Both the position numbers and the translations under genes were made by a program. From the NCBI GenBank assembly GCA_026770575.1, contig MU657212.1:242970-283359 (forward strand): a stretch of 40,390 bases of DNA. Direction: 5' to 3'. This DNA is from Pelagophyceae sp. CCMP2097. Lineage: Eukaryota > Sar > Pelagophyceae. The notes beneath the pieces were generated by a model. That model had not been told where the DNA came from. It ran no database searches and worked only from the letters and a program-made list of their open reading frames with translations. Positions 1 to 9,833 of this stretch are shown here, piece after piece; within the stretch, counting starts at the first letter, position 1; each line of letters begins with the position of its first letter.

Positions 1-317
1 TAAACACCTTCCATCGCCCGTCGCGCCCTCCACGGGACCCCTCCGAACTGACTACCCTCGCCCACGACCGACCTACCCTCGCCCACGACCTCACCGAATC
101 CCTCTTATCCACCAGCTCCGAAGCCCGGCGACCCCTATTCGACAGTGTGTAGGCGCGTCCGACGGCGTCGAACGGTCGAAGGCAAGTCGCTCCTCGAAAC
201 GAGCGCCCTCGTGGCGCGGACTATCTACGTCGAGTTCAAAGGGGAGCCTTCCGCGCGCGCGCGGACGCAGGACGGAACGGCCCGAGGTTCCCGGCCGTCC
301 ATCCACCCGTCCTGGGC
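1..317. other. gene-free 5' edge with a short tandem repeat
   Basis: No convincing coding region is visible upstream of the ATG at 318. An 18-bp unit beginning ctaccctcgcccacgacc occurs twice, at 52-69 and 73-90. The rest is GC-rich and open in several frames by composition only. It probably contains the promoter and 5' UTR of the YHYH gene, but I see no TATA-like box. Confidence 0.4.
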
Positions 318-1548
318 ATGAAGTGGGCCGTCTTGCTGACGTGGTCGGCTTGTTTCGCCTGCCGCGATGGGCAGTGCGGCGAGGGCGCGCTCTGCATCCG
401 CGGAGAATGCACGCAGATGATGCGCGGGCCGGCGGCGGACCACGGCTCGTTGCCGGACTATTGCTTCGAGCCGTGGCCGAACCATTCCAACTGCGCTAAG
501 TGGTCGATCGACGAGGCGCGAGGTCCGTTTGGCCGATGGACGAGGCGCGCGCCGACGTTTGCGCTCGCCGACGTTTGCGCTCGTAGGATTGCGGCTCCTC
601 GAGTCCAACGGCGTGCCGCCGTTCGAGGTGCAGCCGTACTGCCCTTTTGGCCTCGGGCAGGGCTACTGCGGGTCGCCGGCGTCGGGGCACAATTCGACGG
701 ACTGCGACCCCTTTGCCGGCATGTTATGCCCGTGCGTCGGCGGCCGGGCGTGCCCCGCGGCGACGCCCGCGTTGCGCGGCGACGTCCTCGTGCCCATCTA
801 CCAATACTTTGAGTTCCCGGTCTCGCCCGACCCGACGGCTGGCTCTCCAAAGCACATGTACGACAACGCGGCTCTTCGAAACGGCCACGCGTACCAGGTC
901 ATCGGCGCGCACGTCAGCGGCGTACAGCTCAAGGGGCCCGCCGAGGCCAACGGGTTCAACGTCGACTCCATGCTCATCCCGCTCTTCTGCGGCGGCCACG
1001 TGACGCCGCCCGTGGGGCCGGGGCCGTTGTACCACTTCCACAAAGCGGCCGACTGCTTAGACGTCTCCAATCCGGGAGGCCACGGGCCTTTAGTCGGCTA
1101 CGCCGCCGACGGCTTTGGCATCTTCGGCTTTGGCGACGTTGTCGGCGACCCCGTCCTGGACGAGTGCCACGGCCACTTTGGCGCCGAACCAGGAGGGAAC
1201 GTCACGTACCACTACCACGCCAGCGCCGTCCACAACCGCGGCGGAGCCATGGCGCACCAGCCGTACTACGTCGGCTGCCTCGGGCCCGCGCTTGGGAAGT
1301 GCGACGAGACCGTTGACGACAAGTACGACGGCGGCAAGAACTGGTGCGGCCCGGGCTGCGGCGCGCAAGTCTGCGTCCAGCCGGGCACCGACGCATTGAA
1401 ACTCGAAGATTACCTCGAAGTGTTCCCAAACGGCCGAGGCTGGCTGGAGAGGTTCACCACCAACGACTACAAACCCATCACCAAGGTCCAACGACCACGG
1501 ACGCGCGAGACCGATAGCCTCGACGCACGGACACCCCAAAAGCAATGA
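318..1548 (+). CDS. secreted YHYH-domain protein, 2 exons
   Basis: Join 318..522 and 587..1548 (388 aa). The intron is 64 nt (GTCCGT...CGTAG) and the phase-1 joint is exact, restoring one frame across a stop-separated region. The N-terminus (MKWAVLLTWSACFAC) looks like a signal peptide, followed by cysteine-rich sequence. The second half carries the hallmarks of the YHYH family: YHFHKAADCL near residue 216, a GYAADGFGIFG segment, LDECHGHF, and the diagnostic YHYHAS near residue 276. YHYH proteins are secreted or surface proteins of unknown biochemical role found in marine bacteria and algae. Many cysteines suggest disulfides and extracellular location. The intron contains a 16-bp tandem duplication (551-566 and 567-582). 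The gene ends 3 bp before the stop codon of the convergent gene on the other strand. Confidence 0.85.
523..586 (+). other. intron with internal 16-bp tandem duplication
   Basis: This 64-nt intron splits the YHYH gene. The sequence gccgacgtttgcgctc occurs twice in direct succession (551-566, 567-582), just before the CGTAG acceptor. An 11-bp direct repeat, gacgaggcgcg, lies at 510-520 (end of exon 1) and 539-549 (inside the intron). The repeats suggest that the intron arose or grew by local duplication. Confidence 0.6.
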
Positions 1549-1551
1549 GGA

Positions 1552-3265
1552 CTAAAGCATAATACTTGTATTGACTATTTTCGGTGCATCGTCGCGCACC
1601 GCGGCGGGCGGCGGCGCGTCCAGTGGCGCTCTTTCGCACTCGTCGCGCGCCGCGCCGCCGCCGCCCGCGCACTCGTTTTGCGCCGCGGGCGGCGGCGCGG
1701 AGAGCCTCGCAAACGTCTCGTAGAGCTCGAGGCGCTGCTGCCGCGGGAGCTGCGCGCGGTCGACGGCGCGCTCGAGGAATCTTGATACGTCGTCCAGCGA
1801 CGTCCCGAACCTAGCGCGACGATATGTAAAACGGCTCCCGAATTGAGCGTGTCGGGTGGCGACTATGGTGTCGGCCCTTGGTTTCCAGTTTGCACTCGGA
1901 TACGCGGTTTTTGGGCTGGCGCATCTCGACGAATACGGCGGCGACGGCCGCGAAGAGGAGATCGTGGACGAAACCGACGGCGTCTTTGACTGGTGTGTCT
2001 GCAAAGTCCCAGGGATCGTCTGGCTCAGACTGGGTGCTATCGTGGCGGATGTCGAGGTCGCGCTTCAACGCGACGAGGAGCGCGTCGTCCCAGAATCCCG
2101 CATAGTCGCCGAGCGATGGTTTGAACGCGGCGTCGTCGCGGACGTAGATGCGCGAACCGTCGCGCCCGACGCGGAAGAACGTGCCCGCCAAGGCCAAAGC
2201 CTGCGCGCCCACGGCGGCGTCGCGCCGCGCCGCCGCGACGGTGAATACGTCGCAGAGGAGGCGCGCCAGCGCGCGCGCTGCGTGCGGCCCGCGCGGCGAC
2301 ACGTCCGGCCGCTGCCGCCGCGCCGAGAGCAGCGCCAGCAGCCCCGCCGGTGCCAGCGACTCGGCGGCGTCAAGCCGCGCAGCCTGCGACGCAAACAGCC
2401 GTCAAGAGGGAAAGCGGCCACGCGAGGGCCGCCTCGCCGGGCGAGTCACCAAAGGCCGCCTAAAGAGGCAGGACCGCACCTCTGCTGCTTCTGCGTCCAT
2501 CGGTCCTTCGCCGTCGAGTTCGCCGTCGAGGAGCGCGAACGCGCGCGCCTGCGGCGCCTCCAGCGGCGGCGGCTGCGGCTGCCGCCGCCGCGCCCAGTCC
2601 CAGTCGAGGACGCGGAGCGCTGCCGAGTAGGACCGCGCCTCGGCGCAGGCGTGGCGGCGCGCGAACGCGTCCATTTCCGCCCGCGCGTCGAGTGCGGCCA
2701 CGACGCCGCGCAGCTGCGCGAGCTGCGCCGCGCGCCGGTGCAGCGCGCGCGCGTCCGCGTCGAGGCGCGCGAGCAGCGCCGACCGGCCCGCCTCGAAGCG
2801 CCGCAGTTCGTCCGCGGCGACGGCGCGTGCCGCCGCCAGCCGCGCGGCGTCGCGGCTCCGGATCGCGGCGCGGAGGCCGAGGCGCGCGGCCTTTGCGTCG
2901 GCGCCGGTGGCGGATTTGACGCGCCGCTGCTCGGACCGCATGGCCTGTTCGGCGGCGCGCGCCGGCGCCACGCTCGGCGGGGCGTCGGCGTCAGGCGCGC
3001 GAGAAAACGCGGCGGCGTCGTCGTGCTCGGCCGCGCGCTGCGTGGCGTAGTCCGCGTGCGCGTCGGCGAGCGCGTCGTCGCCTTTGCGCGCCTCTGCGGC
3101 GGCGGCGCGGAGCAGCTGTGCGCACTGGCGGTCCGCGTCCGCGAGCCTCGGCAGAACGCGTTTGTCGAGGAGCGCGTCGCGCCGGCCGAGCCAGTCGAGG
3201 CGCTGCGCCAGCGCGGCCAGGCCGACGTCGTCGTAGACGGACTCGGCCGGCATCGATAGCGGCAT
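1552..3265 (-). CDS. uncharacterised helix-rich protein, 3 exons
   Basis: On the minus strand the exons are 3265..2480, 2383..1896 and 1810..1552 (510 aa). The introns are 96 nt (GTGCGG...CGCAG, phase 0) and 85 nt (GTGCAA...GCTAG, phase 2); both remove in-frame stops. Residues about 10-240 are long alanine/arginine-rich helices with coiled-coil character. The middle has a conserved-looking block (AGTFFRVGRDGSRIYVRDD, then GFWDDALLVALKRDLD). The C-terminus is FLERAVDRAQLPRQQRLELY followed by a low-complexity proline/alanine tail. The middle block vaguely recalls the SBF2/KIAA0513 domain, but the resemblance is too weak for a name. The start is the ATG at 3265 (MPLSMPAESVYDD); a second ATG lies at 3253. 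It converges on the YHYH gene with 3 bp between stop codons, so the 3' UTRs must overlap. Confidence 0.65.
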
Positions 3266-3445
3266 TGCTACTCGTTGGACCTCCAAACGTCGGCTTTACT
3301 GAACCAGATGAGCTGCGACGGTCCGCGGTCCGCCGCCGAGCATCGCACCACGATTGTTCTCACCGCGTTTAACCGCGGCGCGCGCAAAAAGTTCTCACTT
3401 ATCGCTTAAAAAACGGGGAAGCTCCCTTTAGGCGACGGCTGCAGC

Positions 3446-5697
3446 ATGCTCTTCGCGAAGCGCGCGCTCGTCGGAGCTTTGGGCTCGACGAAGGCCGCGC
3501 TGCGCTGGCGACCGCGGGCGGCGCAGGTGCAGCTGCGCGCGCGCGGCGGCTCCGACGACGGCGGGAAGAGCGCGGCGACGCTCGCCTCGCTGCGCAAGGA
3601 GCTCGAGACGCGCGGCCTTGCCGCCCTCGTCGTCCCCTCCGACGACCCGCACCTCTCCGAATACGTCGCGGCTTGCTACGTGCGACCCCGGGGGGATCCT
3701 TCTTAGGAAACTCGGGGCGCGCGCGCGCCGACGCGCGTGCGACGGCCAGCGCAGGAGCGGCGCGCGTTCGTGAGCGGGTTCACGGGTTCGGCGGGGACGG
3801 CGGTGATCACGCAGAGTGCGGCGCTGCTCTGGACGGATGGGCGCTACTGGTTGCAGGCGGAGCAGGAACTTTCCGACGAGTGGACGCTCCAAAAAGCTGG
3901 CGAGAAAGGCGTCGCCACGCCGGCCGAGTGGTTCGAGAATGCCGGCCTCGCCGCGGGCGCCGTGGTAGGCATCGACGCCGCCGTCACGAGCGCCGCGCTC
4001 GCGGCCAACATCCGCAATTCCGCGGCCAAGGCCGGCCTCCGCGTCGACCGCCTCGAGACCAATCCCGTCGACGCCGTCTGGGGCGCTTCCCGGCCTGCGG
4101 CGCCGAGCGAGCCGCTGCGCGTGCACGCGCTCGAGTACGCGGGTGAGACGGCCGAGTCGAAGCTTGAACGCGTGCGTGTGGCGCTGAAGGCCGAGGGCGC
4201 CGACGCGCTCGTCGTGGCCGCGCTTGACGACGTCTGCTGGCTCTTCAACGTCCGCGGCGCCGACGTGGCCTGCAACCCCGTCGGGTTCTCCTTTGCGCTC
4301 GTCACGCTCGACAAGACGACGATCTTCGTAAGTCGGCCGCCGCAGGCTCCGGCTCCGCGCGGGGCAAACGCGCGGCCTTTAGGTCGATGGGGACAAGGTG
4401 CCGCCGGCCGTCGCGGCGCACCTTGCGGCGGCAGGCGCGTCTGTGGAGCCGTACGGCGCGGCGCTTTCGGCCGTTGCCGATTTCGCCTCTGGTGGCGGCC
4501 GCGTCTGGCTCGACCCGGAGCGCGTCTCCGACGCCTTCGTCGGCGCCGTCGCCGAGGGCCAGCGATTCTCGAAGCGGTCGCCTATTTCGCTGATGAAGGC
4601 ACTGAAGAATGCCGCCGAGCTCTCGGGCATGCGCGCGGCGCATCTCCGCGACGGCGCCGCCGCCGCCCGCGGCTTCGCCGAGCTCGAAGAAAAAGTCCTC
4701 GCCGGCGAATCCATCGACGAGGTGGCCGTCGACGAGATTTTGTCGCGGCGACGCGCGGAGGACCCGCTCTTTTTGGACCTCAGCTTCCCGACCATCGCGG
4801 GCGCGGGCGCCAATGGGGCCATCATCCACTACGGGGCACAGGCGGGCTCGTGCAGCCCCGTCGGCCGCGGCATGCTCCTCGTCGACTCTGGCGGCCAGTA
4901 CGCAGACGGCACCACGGACGTCACGCGGACGTGGCACTTTGGCACCCCGACGCCCCTCGAGACGCTCGCATACACAAACGTCCTCAAGGGCAACATCGGC
5001 GTCGACTCGGCCGTATTTCCTGAGCGAGTTTGAGCCTCGTGCCGCCGAGGGGGCCTTTGTCCACGCCGCCTTAGGAACACGCCCGGCTTCGTGCTCGACG
5101 CCTTTGCGCGCCGCGCGCTCTGGGCCTCGGGCCAGGACTACGGCCACGGCACGGGCCACGGCGTCGGCGCCGCGCTGTCCGTCCACGAGGGGCCGCACTC
5201 CATCTCGCCGCGCTGGGTGCGTCGCCCGCGCCACGGCGCGGCGCCCCGGCCGCTGCGCCACGGGACGTCCGACGCCGGGGGCGCGCGTCCGATGCCGGAC
5301 TAGGGCAACCTGGAGCCACTGTGCGCGGGTATGGTCGTCTCGAACGAGCCCGGGTTTTACGAGCGCGGCAAGTTTGGCATCCGCATCGAGAACCTGCTAA
5401 CCATCGAGTACGCCGACGCCGAGCCCCCGGCTGCGGGCAAGCGCTTCCTCCGCTTCAAGAAGCTGACGCACATCCCCATCGACCGCACCTGCATCGACGT
5501 GGCCAGGCTCGACGCGACCGAGATCGCATGGTAACTCATCCTTGGGAGTGTTTCCGCGCCTCCTATCCGCGATTATCGCGCGTAGGCTCGACGCGTACCA
5601 CGCCGAGGTCCTTTCCGCCATCGGCCCGCTCGTTTCCGACGACGCCCGCGCGACGGCGTGGTTGCAAAAGCACTGCTCAAAGCTCGTCGCCGCGTGA
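3446..5697 (+). CDS. Xaa-Pro aminopeptidase (M24B), 6 exons
   Basis: Join 3446..3679, 3755..4327, 4383..5023, 5075..5216, 5304..5530, 5586..5697 (642 aa). This metalloprotease removes an N-terminal residue that precedes proline. The protein aligns through its whole length with XPNPEP1-type enzymes: N-terminal creatinase-like domains (RRAFVSGFTGSAGTA, WTDGRYWLQAEQEL), then the pita-bread domain (DLSFPTIAGAGANGAIIHY). All five dimetal ligands are visible: two Asp in LVDSGGQYADGTTDVTRT (about 437 and 448), His in GTGHGVG (about 510), Glu in SNEPGFY (about 545) and Glu in FGIRIEN (about 560). The basic N-terminus (MLFAKRALVGALG) could be a mitochondrial presequence. All joins keep phase. The third intron (5024-5074, 51 nt) starts with GC rather than GT, and only that choice restores the conserved VFPENTPGFVLDAF junction. 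Active-site residues are intact, so the enzyme should work. Confidence 0.93.
5024..5074 (+). other. GC-AG intron
   Basis: Within the Xaa-Pro aminopeptidase gene the upstream frame hits a stop at 5031 and the downstream exon is in another frame. The only phase-2 donor before the stop is GCGAGT at 5024; with the TTAG acceptor at 5074 it gives an alignable protein. No GT donor of the right phase exists here. Confidence 0.75.
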
Positions 5698-5968
5698 AAC
5701 GGCCACGAAAGTTTTCCACGCTCCTAACAACCGCAAATGCCGGGGGAGCACTCGCAGCGACCCGGGTGCTCGCCCGTTGCTCTCGAGATGGCGACCCCGG
5801 GGGCCGCAACGGGAGGTCGTCGCCTGCCTGCATCCGAGTCGTTAGAATTAAATCCGTCGCCGAAATTACCGAAACTTTCGATTTTTTTTCGAACTTCATC
5901 GCGTGTCCATCGTGCGCGTGGGTCGAGGAGATTGAGGTGCCCTGAGTGCCCTTGGCCGGCGGCGGCCC

Positions 5969-7140
5969 ATGGCGCGGTGCGCCCTCGGGCGGCGCCTGGC
6001 GGCGGCGGCTCTTTTTCTTTGGTGTCTGACACCAGAGGCGCAGAGTCCGCACCGACGTGCAGCCCGCCCCTCGGGACGCAATGGCAATGCGCTCGCCGCA
6101 CTAAAATGCGACGAGGGCGGCCTCGGGTGGACGGATGTCGGATCTTGCTGGGCGCCGCATTGCGGCGGCATCACGGATTGGACTTCGCGAAACGTGCGCG
6201 CGGTACTGGCGGACGAATGCGTCCTCTTCCTCGGCGACTCGCTCTCGAGGCGCCTCACGGGCACGCTCGCCGCTCTGCTGCTGGGCAAATTCGCGCTCCG
6301 AAAATGCGAGCCGCAAGGGCCAGAGGTCTCGGACGAGCCGCCTTTTGGCGTTTCACATTTCGACGAATTCCGCAACCGAAGTTGGTACCGCCGGTCCGCC
6401 GTCTCCCTGAATACGCAGACGGGCTGCCTCGACTTCCGCTGGGCGCCAAAGCTCGGCGCCATCGAGGCCGCGCTCAAAGATAAACGGCTCTTCGGCGGCC
6501 GCGGCGAAGGTATGTCGACGCCACTGCGGCGCTCCGTGCCCGGCGGCGCGCCCGGAAATTTGCATGACACGCCCTCCTATACAAACGCCAGCGCGCACCG
6601 ATACTACACCGCAATCGTCGTCTCGCCCGGCTTTTACGAGTGCGCCTCTTTTGTCGAGCATCCAACTTTGAAAGGGCCTCTTTTCATGAAGACTACCAGT
6701 GGCGCTTGGAAAGACTGGCGCCTGGAAAGGTCCGTAAACGGAAGATCCGAGATAGGTTCCTCGGCAAGGCGTCAGAGCAGCGGAGCGTCGACGACGTCTT
6801 CGCCGACGTGCGGCGCCTCTTCGTGCACGGGCCCTTTGCGCCGCGGTTGGCGCCGGAGCTCATCTACCGCACGCCGCCGTTGCCCGACTCGCCAGAGACT
6901 GCGCGCGTCAAAGAGCTCAACGCGCGCGTCCGCGGCCTCTTCCGGGCGCACGGTGTGCCGTTCCTGGACCACGACATGATAGTGCGGCCGCGGTCGCTCG
7001 GTGCGGGCAGAGACGCGCCAGACCATCTCTCAAAAGTCCACCTCGGGCCAATGGCGCGGTCCGTCCTCGCATCCTCGTTCCTCAACGCGTTCAAGGACCT
7101 CCGCGCAAGACGACGGCGATATAATGCGTCGCTGCCGTAA
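5969..7140 (+). CDS. secreted PC-esterase/SGNH-like protein, 2 exons
   Basis: Join 5969..6652 and 6700..7140 (374 aa). The N-terminus (MARCALGRRLAAAALFLWCL) is a signal peptide or anchor. Residues 40-110 contain CDEGGLGWTDVGSCWAPHC and the catalytic-serine block LFLGDSLSRR (about 87-96), which resembles the start of the PC-esterase/TBL fold. The matching Asp-x-x-His element is DAPDHLSKVHLG near residue 333. Such proteins are acyl-esterases or O-acetyltransferases of extracellular glycans; the substrate here cannot be told. The intron (47 nt, GTCGAG...ACCAG, phase 0) is my best choice. A 35-nt alternative (donor 6641, acceptor 6675) also restores frame, so residues around the junction are uncertain. 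The sequence gcctctttt is repeated at 6644-6652 and 6676-6684. Confidence 0.75.
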
Positions 7141-7142
7141 CG

Positions 7143-7539
7143 CCCCCGGACCGCGCCCGCAGCGAGCGGCGAAAGGGGACCGGCCCTCTCGTCTCGTGGA
7201 TGGTGGCCCCGAACGTGCGGTCCCTTTTGCCAAGGAGCCGGGTGCGGAGGTATATATACACTGGTACCATGGTGCGTGGCAGCGAGGGGTTGGAAGCTCC
7301 TTGCCACCTTGGCAGGTTGGAAGTTCCTTGCAAGGAAGTAGGGATCCCTACACGCCCGAATGCAGCGAGTGGGGGCGTATCCTTATACTCTTATTAAAGG
7401 GCAGAGGGCCCCGAGGCGCTTCCGTCAAAGCGACGGGATTAAACGCATGACGTGCCTTTCCCGAGGACCCTCCACGAGGACCGGAACTCCATCATCGGAA
7501 GGGTCCTCAGTCGGATCGGGCCCCGGGTGTGTGAAAACG
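7143..7539. other. intergenic, short repeats and a TATA-like motif
   Basis: There is no gene that I can support. A ggtatatatacac motif lies at 7249-7261. It recalls the gtatatatacc motif found at 10430, 13387 and 13697. The phrase ggttggaag(c/t)tccttgc occurs twice (about 7286 and 7314). The region lies between the 3' ends of the PC-esterase-like gene and the minus-strand methyltransferase. Confidence 0.4.
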
Positions 7540-8428
7540 TTACTTGGCGCGCTGCAGCTGCATGGAGAAGTCGAAGTATCCTGGCTCTTTCGCAAAGTCG
7601 ACATTGAGGAGCTTGCCTGCGCAGCGCACGCCGTCGTGAAGTACTGGAGAAGGGATCGCCAATTTGCGGTGCCGGTGGAGCAGTCTCGGAGTCGTTTGGC
7701 ATGGCCTCGCCAAAGGTGTCTCCGTCGACGCCGTAGGACATTTTGATCTGGTCGCAGTCGGCATGGCCAATAATTGCCAAAATCAGGCGCATGTCGAACG
7801 CGGGCCACGTGCCCACCCCGGCGTGGTCGCGGCGGAAGTGGTTCTCCCACGTCAAAAAGTCGGACCGCTTCTCCGGCGGGAGGCGGTGCGCGACGGCGGC
7901 GATGCAGGCGTAGTCGAGCTCCTCGATGTCCACCTTTGCAAAGTGCACGCGGATCGGCAGCGCCAGGAATAAAGCCTCGCAGGGCACGACGGTGACGGGT
8001 ATTGCGGCCGCGATGCCGATGGCCCCGTTTTTGCTCGCCTTGGCCCTGCTGAAGGAAGACCTCGTCGACTGCTTTGAGACGTAAAAGGTGAGGTTGTGCC
8101 CCAAATCCTCACCGAGGCCGACGCACAAAACAAGGAGCCTGCGCTCTTCAATCTCCGCCGCCCAGCGCTTGCGCGCTTCCGCGACCCAGACGGGGCTGGC
8201 GTCGACGGCTAAGACCGAGTAGCCCTGCGAAAGAAACCAGGCAGTGTCCTTGCCGTTGTTCAGCCCGACGTCGAGGACGACGCCCTTTTTAGAGCGCGTA
8301 GCCAGTTCCGTGAACGCCGACGGCGGGTACTGCTGGTAAAGCACGCGCAGCGCCGCCGCGTCCGTGTCCGCGCTCGCGGAGGCACATAAAGCCTAGCAGA
8401 ACAGCAGCAAAGTGCGCAGGGGCAGCAT
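7540..8428 (-). pseudogene. FkbM-type SAM methyltransferase, apparently disrupted
   Basis: Read on the minus strand from ATG 8428. The body contains a Rossmann-fold SAM-binding start, VVLDVGLNNGKDTAWFL, and an acidic VDASP strand end. Downstream come the FkbM-like motifs FAKVDIEELDY and LTWENHF. Two lesions are visible. First, MLPLRTLLLFC is followed at once by an in-frame TAG (complement of 8393-8395); the same frame then continues as ALCASASADTD, so a textbook signal peptide is cut by a nonsense codon, and no in-frame ATG follows before the catalytic fold. Second, the last conserved segment (IPSPVLHDGVRCAGKLL to YFDFSMQLQRAK, stop at 7540) is in another frame from the body. An intron of about 55 nt (donor GTCCTA) might explain the frame change, but nothing explains the TAG except recoding or sequence error. 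The gene borders the repeat island. Confidence 0.7.
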
Positions 8429-8561
8429 GAGCGCTTTTGACCCGCGCGCCGGCCGCAGTTTCGTCCGTACAGCCGCGAGCTCGAAGCAGCTTTTTTACAG
8501 ACCAGTCTGGACTGGTCCCAGGGCCCAGTGTGGGGGGTCCAACCTCCGTCTCGTGTTCGTC

Positions 8562-8605
8562 TTAACAGTACATTCGTGGTGCCGATTTTCTCTTGGAGCT
8601 TGGGT
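8562..8605. repeat. dispersed repeat, inverted copy at 10966-11010
   Basis: The segment runs from cttaacag to cgattttctcttggagc. The reverse complement of 10966-11010 matches it over about 38 bp with a few mismatches. At the second copy the repeat continues straight into a very long G-tract; here it is followed by a G-rich but broken tract. Confidence 0.6.
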
Positions 8606-8718
8606 GGTGGGATGGCTTACGAGACGCGTGTAGTGGAAGAGCAGGGCGTGGACTAGCAGCGACAATGAGTCCACCAGAGTTGAAGTAGATTTCCGTCCGA
8701 AAAGGGGATGCCGGGTGG

Positions 8719-8951
8719 TGGGGTGGGGGGGGGGGGGGGCGCCAGACCCCCCGTGTCGAGCCGCCGTGGGTGGGTGGGGGGGAGGAGCTTACGCGACGCG
8801 TGTCGTGGACGAGCAGGGCGCGGACGAGCAGAGTCAAACAAGGAGCCACAGAGACCGAACGGTTTCCAAGGGCAAAGGACGCCGCGCTTCGAGTAAGCGC
8901 ACCCTTAGATTGATACCCGGGGGGGGGGTTACCAGACCCCCCCGTGTCGAG
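8719..8951. repeat. G-tract repeats ending CCAGACCCCCC
   Basis: Two G-runs, near 8727-8741 and 8920-8929, are each followed within a few bases by ccagacccccc and gtgtcgag. A third version of the same arrangement ends the 119-nt tract at 10831-10949. The G-run and C-run around ccaga can pair as a short hairpin. There is no coding content; the open frames here are composition artefacts. Confidence 0.5.
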
Positions 8952-9064
8952 CGAGGAGGCGCTGTGTGGGGGTTCCGAGACCACGAAGGAGGGTCCCGAG
9001 ACCAGCCCAATCACGGAGCTCGACCTTCATAGCCGCAATTTGCGGCGCACCTCGAGCGAGGCCC

Positions 9065-9426
9065 TACAGCAGTTCCCACTTTATTTCCGAAAGTCCAAAA
9101 CCAAAAGCATCGGCCAAAAGCAAAAGCAAAAGCAAAAGCAAAAGCAAAAATCCAATAATATTATCCAAAACCAGAGATGTCAAAATCTCAATAAGACAGA
9201 AATTAAAAGGTGTAATAAAATCCTAAAAGTCTTATGTTTGAGAATTTGCGCTCAATTTTTTTTGGAAATAGATTTGATAAAATCCTAAATATTCGCCTCG
9301 TTGAGATTTTGACATGCCTTTGGTTTTGGATATTGGATTTTTGCTTTTGCTTTTGGCCGATGCTTTTGGTTTTGGACTTTCGGAAATAAAGTGGGAACTG
9401 CTTCTTCTTCTATTATTGCTGCTGTA
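9065..9426. mobile_element. fold-back element with CAAAAG repeat arms
   Basis: The left arm (9065-9193) and right arm (9299-9426) are near-perfect reverse complements of about 110-125 bp: each arm, read from outside in, goes ttcccactttatttccgaaa, then aaccaaaagcatcggcc, then a CAAAAG array, then gtcaaaatctcaa. The left CAAAAG array has about five full units and the right two or three. The right arm also has an 18-bp AT-rich insertion near its outer end. The roughly 105-bp loop is AT-rich and has no ORF. The structure fits a fold-back or MITE-like non-autonomous element. I could not define a target-site duplication. Confidence 0.7.
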
Positions 9427-9470
9427 CCAGCTTAGGTCACGGGTGTTTCAAGCGGTAATCAGCAGATCAA

Positions 9471-9833
9471 AATAAGCCGAAAATACAGGCTTTATTGTGC
9501 CTTTGAGTAATTAATAAACTCCATTTCGGGTACTTATTGAGATAATGTGACGATTTGATGACGGACGATGGGGCGTTCTCTAGGACGCGTTTTTGGATGA
9601 TTGCGCTCGCAACCGCCCTGGAAGTCGGTGGCATGGCGTTGGCAACGCACATGCCCATCTTCTTGCCTCTCTAGAGGCACTTATTGGCTTTTTAGACGAA
9701 GCACCCTCACGGGAATGATGAGTCTCTTGATAAAATGTCCGAATGGCCAGTCTTCTAAGTATCGCGCGGCTCGAGGAGGCCCATGGCCACCTCCCAGCGC
9801 CCGAGAAGATTGGGCATTCGACCATTTCAACCC
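9471..9833. repeat. 360-bp dispersed repeat with hairpins, copy 1
   Basis: The segment starting aataagccgaaaatacaggc matches 14639-14998 along its length at roughly 85-90% identity by eye. The final 90 bp keep a stem-loop although the stem sequence differs between copies: here gaatggccagtcttct (9741-9756) pairs with agaagattgggcattc (9804-9819). Smaller hairpins (aggc...gcct near 9488; cgttc...ggacg near 9574; tgag-tct-cttg near 9719) also survive by compensating or wobble changes. Both copies contain short shared ORFs, but stops differ and no protein family is recognisable. A structured RNA or its mobile derivative fits better than a protein gene. Confidence 0.65.

Noticed and set aside
1856..3259. 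Plus-strand ORF of 467 codons
   Set aside because: Antisense of the minus-strand three-exon gene. The minus-strand exons join in phase with good splice sites; this frame is low-complexity arginine/alanine.
6510..6588. GTATGT...CCAG intron in the PC-esterase-like gene
   Set aside because: Both sites look good, but donor phase 1 and acceptor phase 2 do not match. The frame is open through the interval and reads as protein on both sides.
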